From contig NZ_HG964936.1 of assembly GCF_000613245.1 (NCBI RefSeq), positions 962,821 to 1,026,820 of the forward strand: DNA of 64,000 bases, written 5' to 3'. The notes beneath the pieces were generated by a model. The model did not search any database. It had not been told where the DNA came from and saw nothing but the letters and a program-made list of their open reading frames with translations. A program made the translations under genes and the position numbers. Position 1 is the stretch's first letter; each line of letters begins with the position of its first letter. The stretch is from Mycobacterium asiaticum DSM 44297 (GTDB lineage: Bacteria; Actinomycetota; Actinomycetes; Mycobacteriales; Mycobacteriaceae). Of the stretch, positions 26,920 to 35,900 are shown piece after piece.

Positions 26920-26951
26920 CCGGCATCTCCTGGCGGCAGCAAATCAAATTC

Positions 26952-26968
26952 CGAGAGAGATTTTCTCG
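26952..26968. promoter_or_regulatory. Candidate operator between SDR and TetR genes
   Basis: The short inverted repeat CGAGA (26952-26956) / TCTCG (26964-26968), with AT-rich flanks, lies in the 102-bp divergent intergenic region. It is a plausible TetR-binding site on position and symmetry only. Confidence 0.35.
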
Positions 26969-27021
26969 TAAATAGTGTCATACGGGCCCGCTGGTGTACA
27001 GGACGACAGGCTTAGGGTCGT

Positions 27022-27627
27022 GTGGTGAGCCAACCCCGCCGAGGACGACCGCGAAGCGCCGCCGCGCACGAGGCGATTCTGGCGGCGACGCGCTCGCTGC
27101 TCGTCGATGTCGGCTACGCCGGGGTGTCTATGGACAAGGTGGCCGCAGCAGCGGGAGTCGGCACGCAGACGGTGTATCGGCGCTGGCCGTCGAAAGCGCC
27201 CCTGGTGGCTGAAGCCGTCATGAACCAATACCCTCCGGGCGACTTCACATTGCCCGACACCGGCGATTGCGTCGATGATCTGCGGACTTGGATGCGCGAA
27301 TACGCCGCACGCACGGCCGCCCCCGAGCATGCCGCACTGATCCGGGCCCTCGCCGCGGCGGCTGCCGAAGACCTAGACGACCGAGACAGCCTCTATCGGC
27401 AGCTCACCGGTCGTATCCACCAAGGTGTCCAGGATCGGTTGCGACGAGGGATATCTCTGGGGCAGATCCAGTCCGACGCCGACATCGAGGCCGTCGCCGA
27501 CGCGCTGATCGGAGCCATTCTGTATCGAATACTCAGCGCGACAACGCCGGTGAACGAAACATTGCTACGGTACGACGGGCTTATCAACACGTTGACAAAT
27601 GGACTCACTCCCCGCTGCACGCACTAA
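27022..27627 (+). CDS. TetR-family transcriptional regulator
   Basis: A 201-residue TetR protein. The basic N-terminus QPRRGRPRS is followed by the HTH (EAILAATRSLLVDVGYAG, then MDKVAAAAGVGTQTVYRRW). The C-terminal helices carry the 'ADALIGAILYRIL' type block of TetR_C proteins. The start is GTG 27022 or GTG 27025; no strong Shine-Dalgarno is visible. It is divergent from the SDR-P450 operon, so local repression of that operon is the simplest reading. Confidence 0.9.
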   Translation: MVSQPRRGRPRSAAAHEAILAATRSLLVDVGYAGVSMDKVAAAAGVGTQTVYRRWPSKAPLVAEAVMNQYPPGDFTLPDTGDCVDDLRTWMREYAARTAAPEHAALIRALAAAAAEDLDDRDSLYRQLTGRIHQGVQDRLRRGISLGQIQSDADIEAVADALIGAILYRILSATTPVNETLLRYDGLINTLTNGLTPRCTH

Positions 27628-27868
27628 ACGAACGCTGGTCGCGCATTCCCCCGAACGTGCGCCTTACGTACGTCCGTGCGCCGGTTTTCATCCATATCCC
27701 ACACGCTCGGCGAGCTATCCGCCGCCATCAACCGGTTGCTCCGACATTGTCGCGCAGAGCCGGGCACAGAGATGCATCATCCAGCGGGGTGACGGATGTG
27801 ACCGACATGACGGATGTGACCGATGCGACGGATATGACGGATGTGACGCGTCCCGCCCGCCCAGACCC
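27628..27868. other. Intergenic region between TetR and sigma-factor genes
   Basis: This is 241 bp between the ends of two convergent genes. Apart from the 9-bp tandem repeat annotated separately, I see no RNA gene, clear terminator or credible ORF in it. Confidence 0.5.
27791..27847. repeat. Tandem repeat of a 9-bp unit (GACGGATGT-like)
   Basis: Six consecutive 9-bp units read GACGGATGT, GACCGACAT, GACGGATGT, GACCGATGC, GACGGATAT and GACGGATGT, with a partial seventh. Variation is concentrated at unit positions 4, 7, 8 and 9. The array lies 22 bp beyond the 3' end of the sigma-factor gene, outside any credible CDS. Confidence 0.85.
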
Positions 27869-28651
27869 TCAGCCCGCCTCAGCGAAAGTCCGCCGCTCAG
27901 CGCCATTGCGTAGTGTCTGCAACGCCTTGGCCAGCAGCCGGGACACGTGCATCTGCGAACACCCGATGCGCTCGGCAATCTCGCTCTGCGTGAGTTCGTC
28001 GAAGAACCGGAGCTTGATCACGGTGCGTTCGCGCTCCGGCAATGCTGCAATCAGCGGCCGCGCCGTCTGCACACTCAGCACCTTCTCCAAACGCGCATCG
28101 ACTCCACCCATGGTGTCGGCAAGCGACCGGTGCTCGTCGTCCTCACCGCGCGGAGCGTCCATCGACAACACCGAGTAGTTGCTGCTCGCGATCATCGCGT
28201 CAACGACCAAAGCGCGGTCGACACCCAAACGCTCGGCAATCTCAGAAGCATTCGGTGCCCGACGCAGTTGCCGCGTGAGATCGTTTGTCGCCGCGGTCAA
28301 TTGCGCCTGGAGGTCCTTGATTCGCCGAGGCACCTTGACCGCCCACCCGTGGTCGCGGAAGTGACGACGCACCTCACCGGTGATGGTGGGAACGGCGAAC
28401 GACAGGAATTCCGAACCATTCTCGACGTTGAAACGGTCGACCGCGTTCACCAGACCTATCCGCGCCACCTGGACCAGGTCCTCGAATGTTTCGCCGCGAT
28501 CCCGGTATCGACGGGCGATGTGATCGGCCAACGGCAAGCACCGCTCGATGATCAAGTCTCGTTGCCGCCGATAGGCGCGAGAATCGGGTTCAAGCTGCTG
28601 CAATGCCTGAAATAGGGGCGTTACGTCGGCATACTCACCCGTCGATCCCAC
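27869..28651 (-). CDS. SigF/SigB-family (group 3) RNA polymerase sigma factor
   Basis: A 260-residue alternative sigma factor. Region 2 carries DLVQVARIGLVNAVDRF and the -10 recognition segment FAVPTITGEVRRHFRDHGW. Region 3 carries PRRIKDLQAQLTAATNDL and SEIAERLGVD. Region 4 carries LPERERTVIKLRFFDELTQ, with the HTH SEIAERIGCSQMHVSRLLAKAL. The FRDHGW segment is typical of the SigF/SigB/SigG stress and sporulation type. GTG 28651 has GGAGG seven bases upstream; the TTG at 28657 is too close to it. No anti-sigma gene is adjacent, unlike M. tuberculosis usfX-sigF. The RsbW-like domain of the 1371-residue protein 4.3 kb away is a candidate partner. Confidence 0.93.
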   Translation of the reverse strand: MGSTGEYADVTPLFQALQQLEPDSRAYRRQRDLIIERCLPLADHIARRYRDRGETFEDLVQVARIGLVNAVDRFNVENGSEFLSFAVPTITGEVRRHFRDHGWAVKVPRRIKDLQAQLTAATNDLTRQLRRAPNASEIAERLGVDRALVVDAMIASSNYSVLSMDAPRGEDDEHRSLADTMGGVDARLEKVLSVQTARPLIAALPERERTVIKLRFFDELTQSEIAERIGCSQMHVSRLLAKALQTLRNGAERRTFAEAG

Positions 28652-28714
28652 GATCAATCCTCCGGCCGTTATCAGTAAAAGGTCCGGGCTCTGATCTGAA
28701 CTCGACAGGTCCGT

Positions 28715-28740
28715 TTACCCCAGCAGCCCCTAAGCGAAAC
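28715..28740 (-). promoter_or_regulatory. SigF-type promoter of the sigma-factor gene
   Basis: Read on the minus strand, GTTT (28740-28737), 16 bases, then GGGTAA (28720-28715). The mycobacterial SigF consensus is GTTT-N15-17-GGGTAT. The start codon lies about 64 bases downstream of the -10. This suggests autoregulation. Confidence 0.65.
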
Positions 28741-28829
28741 GTGACCGGGCTTGGTCACGGTCGGCTAACGTCTGGCGACACGGGCCCCGCCGAGCGCATT
28801 TCGCCCACCAAGCGGACCACAATGCGGGC

Positions 28830-30272
28830 ATGACGGTACCGCGCAAACCGCGCGAGATCTCGCGGCAGACGTTCTTGCGGGCTGCCGCCGGAGCGCTGGC
28901 CGCGGGCACGGTTTTCGGCACTGTGCGCGCCACCGCGGACCCAGCCACCTCCGGATGGAGTGGTCTCGCCATCGGCGGGCAGGTACTGACCCCCGGTGAC
29001 GGTCAATTCGCAACGGCCAAACAGGTTTTCAACACCAACTACAACGGATCGACCCCCGCCGCGGTGGTCGTCCCGACCTCGGCGGCGGATGTGCAGAAGG
29101 CCATGGCGTTCGCCGCCGCACGCAATCTCAAGGTCGCGCCGCGCAGCGGCGGGCATTCGTACGTGGGGGCGTCCACGCCCGACGGCGCGATGGTGCTCGA
29201 CCTGCGCCAACTGCCCGGTGACATCAAGTACGACGCCGCCACCGGCCTCGTCACGGTCACTCCCGCGACCAGCCTGTACGCGGTGCACCAGGCATTGGCC
29301 GCGGCCGGGCGGGGGATTCCAACCGGCACCTGTCCGTCCGTTGGTGTTTCCGGACACGCCCTGGGCGGTGGCCTCGGCGCGCAATCCCGGCACGCCGGCC
29401 TGTTATCCGACGCGCTCACCTCAGCATCGGTGGTACTGCCCGGTGGCCAGGCCGTCACCGCGTCGGCGAGCAGCCAACCCGACCTGTTCTGGGCGCTGCG
29501 CGGCGGCGGGGGAGGCAACTTCGGGGTGACGACCTCACTGACGTTCGCCACCTTCGCCACCAGCGATGTGGACGCCGTCAATCTCAATTTCCCCGCACAA
29601 TCATTCGCCCAAGTACTCGTCGGCTGGCAGAACTGGCTGCGCACCGCCGACAAGAACAGCTGGGCACTAGCGGATGCCACCATCGACGGGATGGGCACGA
29701 GCTGCCGCATCCTGGCCACCTGCCCGGCCGGGTCGGGCGCCAGCGTGGAGAGCGCGATCGTGAAAACCGTTGGCTTGCAACCATCCGGGACCGAGCACCA
29801 CACCTTCAACTACCTGGACCTGGTGCGGTATCTGGCCGTCAACAATCTCAACCCGTCGCCGCTGGGCTATGTCGGGGGATCCGACGTACTGCCGGTCATC
29901 AACGCGGCCGCCGCCCAGGGCATCGCCAAGGCGGTCGAGGCCTTTCCCCGTGAGGCGGGCAGGGGGCTGGTGATCATGCATGCGCTGGACGGCGCGCTGG
30001 CCTCGGTGGCACCTACGGCCACGGCCTTCCCCTGGCGGCAACAGGCCGCACTGGTGCAGTGGTACGTCGAGACGGGCTCGCCGTCGGCGGCCACCGGCTG
30101 GCTGAACACCGCGCACCAAGCGGTGCGAGGGTCCTCGGTCGGCGGTTATGTGAACTACATCGAGGCCAATCAACCGGCGTCACGGTACTTCGGTTCGAAC
30201 CTGGCCCGCCTCAGTGCGGTCCGCCAGAAGTACGATCCGAGCCGAATAATGTTCTCCAGCTTGAACTTCTGA
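28830..30272 (+). CDS. Exported FAD-linked (BBE-type) oxidase
   Basis: A 480-residue VAO/PCMH-type flavoprotein. The N-terminus PREISRQTFLRAAAGALAAG looks like a Tat signal but has Arg-Gln where twin Arg is usual; a signal cleavage near residue 37 is likely. The FAD domain shows RSGGHSYVGAS, whose His normally binds FAD covalently. GTCPSVGVSGHALGGG has a Cys in the position used by bicovalent flavin enzymes. The BBE C-terminal segment YVNYIEA...YFGSNLARLSAVRQKYDP closes the protein. Such enzymes oxidise sugars, alkaloids or similar alcohols with oxygen. The substrate is unknown. Confidence 0.9.
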   Translation: MTVPRKPREISRQTFLRAAAGALAAGTVFGTVRATADPATSGWSGLAIGGQVLTPGDGQFATAKQVFNTNYNGSTPAAVVVPTSAADVQKAMAFAAARNLKVAPRSGGHSYVGASTPDGAMVLDLRQLPGDIKYDAATGLVTVTPATSLYAVHQALAAAGRGIPTGTCPSVGVSGHALGGGLGAQSRHAGLLSDALTSASVVLPGGQAVTASASSQPDLFWALRGGGGGNFGVTTSLTFATFATSDVDAVNLNFPAQSFAQVLVGWQNWLRTADKNSWALADATIDGMGTSCRILATCPAGSGASVESAIVKTVGLQPSGTEHHTFNYLDLVRYLAVNNLNPSPLGYVGGSDVLPVINAAAAQGIAKAVEAFPREAGRGLVIMHALDGALASVAPTATAFPWRQQAALVQWYVETGSPSAATGWLNTAHQAVRGSSVGGYVNYIEANQPASRYFGSNLARLSAVRQKYDPSRIMFSSLNF

Positions 30273-30283
30273 GCCAAATCCTG

Positions 30284-30946
30284 ATGACACACCCAATCCG
30301 ACCGCCCTGGTACACCCACGTTTTCCCGCGCCTGCTGGTGGCCTTCGTGCTCGGTACCGCTGCTCTCGTCCTGATGGGATTGGTCGCCGGCTGGGAGTAC
30401 GCGTCGAGCGCAGGTTGGATCGCCGCGGCCGGTGTCTATCTGGTCTGGACTTGGTTGGTTGTGTTGCCGATGGATGCCGACGAGACACGCGAGCACGTGC
30501 GCCCGGAGGCGCCGCCACGTCATTGGATGATCGACGCCGTCCTACTGACGGCGAGCGTGGCCAGTCTGGCCGGCGTCGCGCAATTGTTGGCCGCCGGCTC
30601 GAAGGCGGGGACAGAGAAGAACATCGCCGCCGGCGTCGGGGTGGTCAGCATCATCGCGGCGTGGTGCGTCGTCCACACCGTGTTCAGCCTCCGCTACGCC
30701 GATGTCTACTACTCGAACTCCGCGGGCGGAATCAATTTCGACGACACCGAAAATCCGCGGTTCTTCGACTTCTTCTATCTGGGATTTACCGTCGGCATGA
30801 CGTACCAGGTCTCCGACACGAATCTGCAGACCGGCCAACTGCGCCGCATCGCGCTGGGCCAGGCCCTGCTGTCCTATCTTTTCGGCGCGGTGATCCTGGC
30901 CGTCACAATCAATCTTGTTGTTGGGCTTGGAAATCCGCTGGGATGA
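30284..30946 (+). CDS. DUF1345 membrane protein
   Basis: A 220-residue protein with about five hydrophobic segments. The conserved YADVYYSNSAGGINFDDTE stretch, and the following block with FYLGFTVGMTYQVSDT, identify DUF1345. The start at ATG 30284 is 12 bases after the flavin-oxidase stop, so cotranscription is likely. The function of the family is unknown. Confidence 0.85.
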   Translation: MTHPIRPPWYTHVFPRLLVAFVLGTAALVLMGLVAGWEYASSAGWIAAAGVYLVWTWLVVLPMDADETREHVRPEAPPRHWMIDAVLLTASVASLAGVAQLLAAGSKAGTEKNIAAGVGVVSIIAAWCVVHTVFSLRYADVYYSNSAGGINFDDTENPRFFDFFYLGFTVGMTYQVSDTNLQTGQLRRIALGQALLSYLFGAVILAVTINLVVGLGNPLG

Positions 30947-30962
30947 CGGTAAAGGAGCGCCC

Positions 30963-31360
30963 ATGACCGAGTCGGGCAGGGACCGCAGAGCCCGCAGGGC
31001 AGCGGTGGTCATCGAGCACATGCAGAGCGAGAACGTACAGCAGTGGGACCGCACCATGGCCACCTTCAGCCACCCCGCTACGAGCTTCCGGACGGCACGG
31101 TGTTCGACGGCGCCGACGAGGTGATGCAGTACTGGCTCGACGGCCGCACCATGGTGCCGGACCAGACAAACGAACTCATCGAACTCACCCACCTCGACGA
31201 CGGCGACGTCCAGATCGAGTTCTGGCTGCGCGGCACCCCGGCCACGACCGGCGAGCCGTTCGAGGTCCGGCTCTGGGCCATTTTCGGCTTCGACGACGCC
31301 GACCTCATCACCGGCGAGCGTGTGTACATGCAACCACCGGGGAACGCATCCCATGAATAA
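30963..31360 (+). pseudogene. NTF2/SnoaL-like gene with a -1 frameshift
   Basis: The coding sequence reads MTESGRDRRARRAAVVIEHM... up to MATFSHP. It then continues in another frame as RYELPDGTVFDGADEVMQYW... to the stop at 31360. The switch falls at a CCCC run (31073-31076). One extra C would join the two halves seamlessly into a protein of about 133 residues of the SnoaL/NTF2-like fold (polyketide-cyclase or ketosteroid-isomerase-like). No obvious slippery frameshift site is present. So this is either a real inactivating deletion or a sequencing error in the homopolymer. Confidence 0.8.
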
Positions 31361-31395
31361 GGTTTCTGATCGCTTGACGCCGGGAACGAGGACGT

Positions 31396-32853
31396 GTGCC
31401 TGACGACCCCATCCGCAGCCTGATCCCCGCCCGCATCGACCGGTTGCCCTGGTCGCCCTTCCATACGCGCATGGTGGTGGCGCTCGGGGTGGCCTGGATA
31501 CTCGACGGGCTGGAGATCACCGTGGCCAGCGCGGTCGCCGACACCCTCACCCAGCCCGAAACCCTGCACCTGTCCTCGACGGCGGTCGGCTTCCTGGCCA
31601 CCGTCTACCTGGCTGGAGAGGTGATCGGCGCGCTGTTCTTCGGGCGCATGTCCGACAAGCTCGGCCGGCGGAACCTGTTCATGATCACCCTGGCCGTGTA
31701 CCTGGTCGGCAGCGGCCTCACCGCCTTCACCCTGGGCAACAGCGCCGGTTGGCTTGTGTTCCTGTACATCACCCGGTTCATCGCGGGGACGGGCATCGGC
31801 GGCGAGTACGCGGCCATCAACTCAGCGATCGACGAGCTCATTCCGGCACGCTACCGCGGCCGCGTCGATATCGCGGTCAACGGGACCTACTGGGCGGGCG
31901 CGGTCCTCGGGACGTTGGGCACCTTTGTGTTTCTCAAGGTCATCGACCTGAGTCTGGGCTGGCGGCTGGCCTTCCTGATCGGCCCGGTGCTGGCGGTCGT
32001 CATCTTGCTGGTCCGGCGAAACCTGCCGGAAAGCCCCCGCTGGCAGGTGATGAACGGACGCACCGAACAGGCCGAGCGCACCATTTCCTACATCGAACAG
32101 GAGGTGCAGGCGACCGGGGCGACGCTGCCAGAGGTGGACAAATCCAAGGCCATATCGTTGCGGCCCGCCGAACAGATCGGTTACCTCGCGCTGACTCGGG
32201 TGCTGTTCCGCGACTACCCGAGCCGCGCTGTGCTGGGCGCCGCATTGATGATCAGCCAGTCGTTCCTCTACAACGCCATTTTCTTCACCTACACCCTGGT
32301 GCTGGGCAAGTTCTACGGCGTGCCGTCGGCATCGACGCCGCTCTACCTGATCGCATTCGCCGTTGGGAATTTGTTGGGACCGTTGACCATTGGTCACTTC
32401 TTCGACACCATCGGCCGCCGGAAGATGATCGCCGGCACCTACGGCCTGTCCGGGCTGCTACTCGCGATCAGCGCCGCACTGTTCCAAGCCGGGGTGCTCA
32501 ACGCCATCACCCAGACCATCGCTTGGTGCGTCATCTTCTACATCGCCTCGGCCGGGGCCAGCGCCGCATACCTCACCGTGAGCGAGATCTTCCCACTGGA
32601 GGTCCGCGCCAAGGCCATCGCGGTGTTCTTCGCGATCGCCCAATGTTTCGGCGCCCTCGGGCCCGTGATCTACGGCGCGCTCATCGGCGAGGCCGAACGG
32701 TCCCTGCCGCTGTTCCTCGGCTATCTGCTTGGGGCCGTGGTGATGATGGCCGGTGGTCTGGTCGCCTGGTTCCTGGCCGTCGACGCCGAAGGCAGGTCGC
32801 TGGAAGACATCGCCACCCCTTTGTCGGCCAGCAACCAAGGTTCGACATACTAA
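31396..32853 (+). CDS. MFS transporter (sugar-porter/MHS-like)
   Basis: A 485-residue major facilitator with 12 predicted membrane segments. Signature motifs are GRMSDKLGRRNLF between helices 2 and 3, RFIAGTGIGGEYAA in helix 4, PESPRW after helix 6, and GHFFDTIGRRK between helices 8 and 9. This pattern is typical of aromatic-acid/metabolite:H+ symporters. The start is GTG 31396. The C-terminal codons overlap a SigF-like promoter for the next gene. The substrate is unknown. Confidence 0.9.
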   Translation: MPDDPIRSLIPARIDRLPWSPFHTRMVVALGVAWILDGLEITVASAVADTLTQPETLHLSSTAVGFLATVYLAGEVIGALFFGRMSDKLGRRNLFMITLAVYLVGSGLTAFTLGNSAGWLVFLYITRFIAGTGIGGEYAAINSAIDELIPARYRGRVDIAVNGTYWAGAVLGTLGTFVFLKVIDLSLGWRLAFLIGPVLAVVILLVRRNLPESPRWQVMNGRTEQAERTISYIEQEVQATGATLPEVDKSKAISLRPAEQIGYLALTRVLFRDYPSRAVLGAALMISQSFLYNAIFFTYTLVLGKFYGVPSASTPLYLIAFAVGNLLGPLTIGHFFDTIGRRKMIAGTYGLSGLLLAISAALFQAGVLNAITQTIAWCVIFYIASAGASAAYLTVSEIFPLEVRAKAIAVFFAIAQCFGALGPVIYGALIGEAERSLPLFLGYLLGAVVMMAGGLVAWFLAVDAEGRSLEDIATPLSASNQGSTY

Positions 32854-32864
32854 ATGCCGGGTAA
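32840..32864 (+). promoter_or_regulatory. SigF-type promoter upstream of the giant sensor gene
   Basis: GTTC (32840-32843), a 15-base spacer, then GGGTAA (32859-32864). This is one mismatch from a GTTT -35 and carries the same -10 as the promoter before the sigma-factor gene. It lies 70 bases before the start of the sensor/phosphatase gene. Confidence 0.55.
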
Positions 32865-32933
32865 ACGTTCCGACCGCATTGAGCCAACAGTGCACGACCA
32901 TTCCACGGGAAACCCCACCTGAGAGGGACGTCA

Positions 32934-35900
32934 GTGGTCTTCCGCGCAGACCAGGAGATCGGACGCGATCTGGCCGCGGTCGACTGGGCGTCCACCCCGC
33001 TGGGACCGGTCGAGGACTGGCCGCAAAGTTTGCGTACGGCCGTGAACATCCTCCTGTCGTCCCAATTTTCGATGTGGATGGGATGGGGCCCGGAACTCAC
33101 CTTCTTTTGCAACTCCGCCTACCGCCGCGACACACTTGGCCGGAAATACCCGTGGGCACTGGGTCGCCCGGCGAGCGAAGTCTGGGCCGAGATCTGGGCC
33201 GACATCGGGCCGCGCGTCGACCGCGTCCTGTCGAGCGGCGAAGCCACCTGGGACGAGGCACTGTTGCTCATCCTGGAACGGTCCGGGTATCCCGAAGAGA
33301 CCTACCACACCTTCTCCTACAGCCCGTTGCATGACGAAGACGCCAGCGTCGTCGGCATGCTGTGTGTGGTCAGCGAAGACACCGAACGGGTCATCGCGGA
33401 ACGGCGGATGGCCACGCTGCGGGATCTGGGGTCGGACCCGAGCGTGGTCCGCACCGAGCGCCAGATGCTCGATTTCGCAGCCGGACAACTCGCCAACAAT
33501 CCCTACGATCTGCCGTTCACCCTGACCTACCTCTTCGGGGACGACGGCGACGCGCACCTCGCCGGCCTCAGCGGTATTCCCCGTGGGCATCCCGCCGCTC
33601 CCGAAACTCTGCCGCGCGACGGAGGTGGCGTCTGGCCTGTGCAGCGAGCAGCTCAAGGTGACCCTGAACTGATCGAAGTCGACGGCGGCGCAATGGATCT
33701 GCCGAGCGGTGCCTGGGCCGATCCGCCCGCACAGGTGCTGGTGGTGCCGCTGTTGCAGCGCGGCGGCACACCCGTCGGATTTCTGGTCGCCGCGCTGAAC
33801 CGGCACCGTGAAATCGATGATGGCTACTGGGGTTTCGTCGAGTTGGTGGCCGGATACATCGCCGCAGGGGTGGGTAGTGCGCGCAGCTACCAGACCCAAC
33901 AGCGACGCGCCGAGGAGCTCGCCGAGCTCGACCGTGCCAAGACCACCTTCTTTTCCAACATCAGTCACGAGTTCCGCACACCGCTCACGTTGATCCTCGG
34001 ACCAATCGACCAGCTGCGCAGCCGGGTTGGCGGTGTCGACGAGCCGGCGCGACAAGAACTGGAGTTGGTGTATCGCAACGGTTTACGGCTGGCGAAGCTG
34101 GTGAACACGCTGCTCGACTTCTCCCGCATCGAGGCCGGCCGAATGCACGCCCGATTCGAGCCCGTCGAACTCTCCTCGGTTACAGCGGAATTGGCCAGTG
34201 TGTTCCGCTCGGCGATCGACCAGGCCGGGTTGACGTTCACTGTCGACTGCCCGCCCCTGGGCGAGCCGGTGTACCTCGACCGTGAGATGTGGGAGAAGGT
34301 GGTGCTGAACCTACTCTCCAATGCGCTGAAGTTCACCTTCGACGGCGAGATCAGCGTCCGGGTCTCTCGCGACAGTCAAGCGGTGGTGACCGTGAGCGAC
34401 ACCGGGATCGGTGTGCCGTCCGCGGAGATGCCCCGGCTATTCGAGCGTTTCCACCGCATCGAATCCGCGCGGGCCCGCTCGGCCGAAGGTAGCGGTATCG
34501 GGCTGGCACTGGTCAAAGAGCTCGTCAGCCTGCACGGCGGCACCATCACCGCGGACAGCCGCGAAGGTCTTGGCACCACTTTCACGGTCCGGCTGCCGTT
34601 CGGTGCGGCTCATCTGCCGGCCGACGATGTCGTGGCGCCATCGGAAACGCGCTCGGCGACCGGGGCGATCGCGGCACCGTACGTGCAGGAGGCGCTGCGC
34701 TGGCTGCCGGGCGACACCGCCAGCACCCCGGCTGTACCGGCGCTGGCACCCGCGGCCGCCCAGGGCGAACGCGAAGGCGTGCGAGCGCGCGTGCTCATCG
34801 CCGACGACAACGTCGACATGCGCGAGTACCTCTCCAATCTGCTCACCGCCGCGGGTTACGAGGTAAGTGGTTACGGTGACGGAATTTTGGCGCTGGGGGC
34901 GATCCGCTCTCGGCTGCCCGACCTGGTGATCAGCGACCTCATGATGCCGGGCCTGGACGGTCTGCAGCTATTGGCGGCGCTGCGTAAGGATCCGCGGACT
35001 GCCGCACTGCCCGTGCTGCTGCTCTCGGCCCGCGCGGGCCAGGAGGCCTCGGTCGAAGGCCTGCTGGCCGGAGCCGACGACTATCTGGTCAAACCGTTCG
35101 CCGCTGCCGACCTGCTGGCCCGAGTCCGCGCGAATGTCCAACTGGCGCGCCTGCGCAACTATCACGCCCGCTGGCGCACCGCCCTGGTGGACTCGCTACA
35201 GGAGGCGTTCTTCGTCTGCGACGAGCGCGGCACCATCGTCGAGATCAACGCCGCCTTCACCGAAATTCTGGGCTATGGATCTGAACACCTGCCGTATGAA
35301 CCGGTGCATCCCTGGTGGCCGGACGCCGCGACCGAGCCGGATTCTCGCCAACAGGTCGAGGGTGCGTTCGCCGAACTGTTGACCAAGACACAAGGCGCAT
35401 TTACGGTGCCCGTTACACATCGTGATGGTCATCGGCTGTGGATCAACGTCAGTTTCAACCACGCCACCGACCCCGACTCCGGACAGCGGGTCATGGTGGG
35501 CACGTTCCGTGACGTCACGGCGGAGCACTATGCGGTGCAAAGCCAAACGGCGTTGGCTGGACTCAATCAACAACTGGTGCAGGCGGATACGTTGCGCCAA
35601 GCGCTGCAGGGCGCACTCGAGGTACTCAGCGGGGTGTGGCGGGCCCGGCGGGTCCTGGGCGCGACGTTCATCGGCGAACTACCGGAGAACCCCGTGCCGA
35701 ACCTGCTGTGTGCCGGTGAACCGGCCAAATGGACAGAGCTGGCAGCACGCCAACGTGAATTGATCGAATCACTGCGGGGCGCGGATCTGTTGAGCATCAT
35801 CGCCGAAGCCGGGGCGGCGGGCATCGCGTTGCAGCATCCGCGCGGCCGATTGGTGGTCTGGGTTCAGCTGTCCGAGCATCGTCGCTTCACCCGCGAGGAT

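Noticed and set aside
27791..27847. CRISPR-like array
   Set aside because: Units are 9 bp with no spacers and no cas genes nearby.
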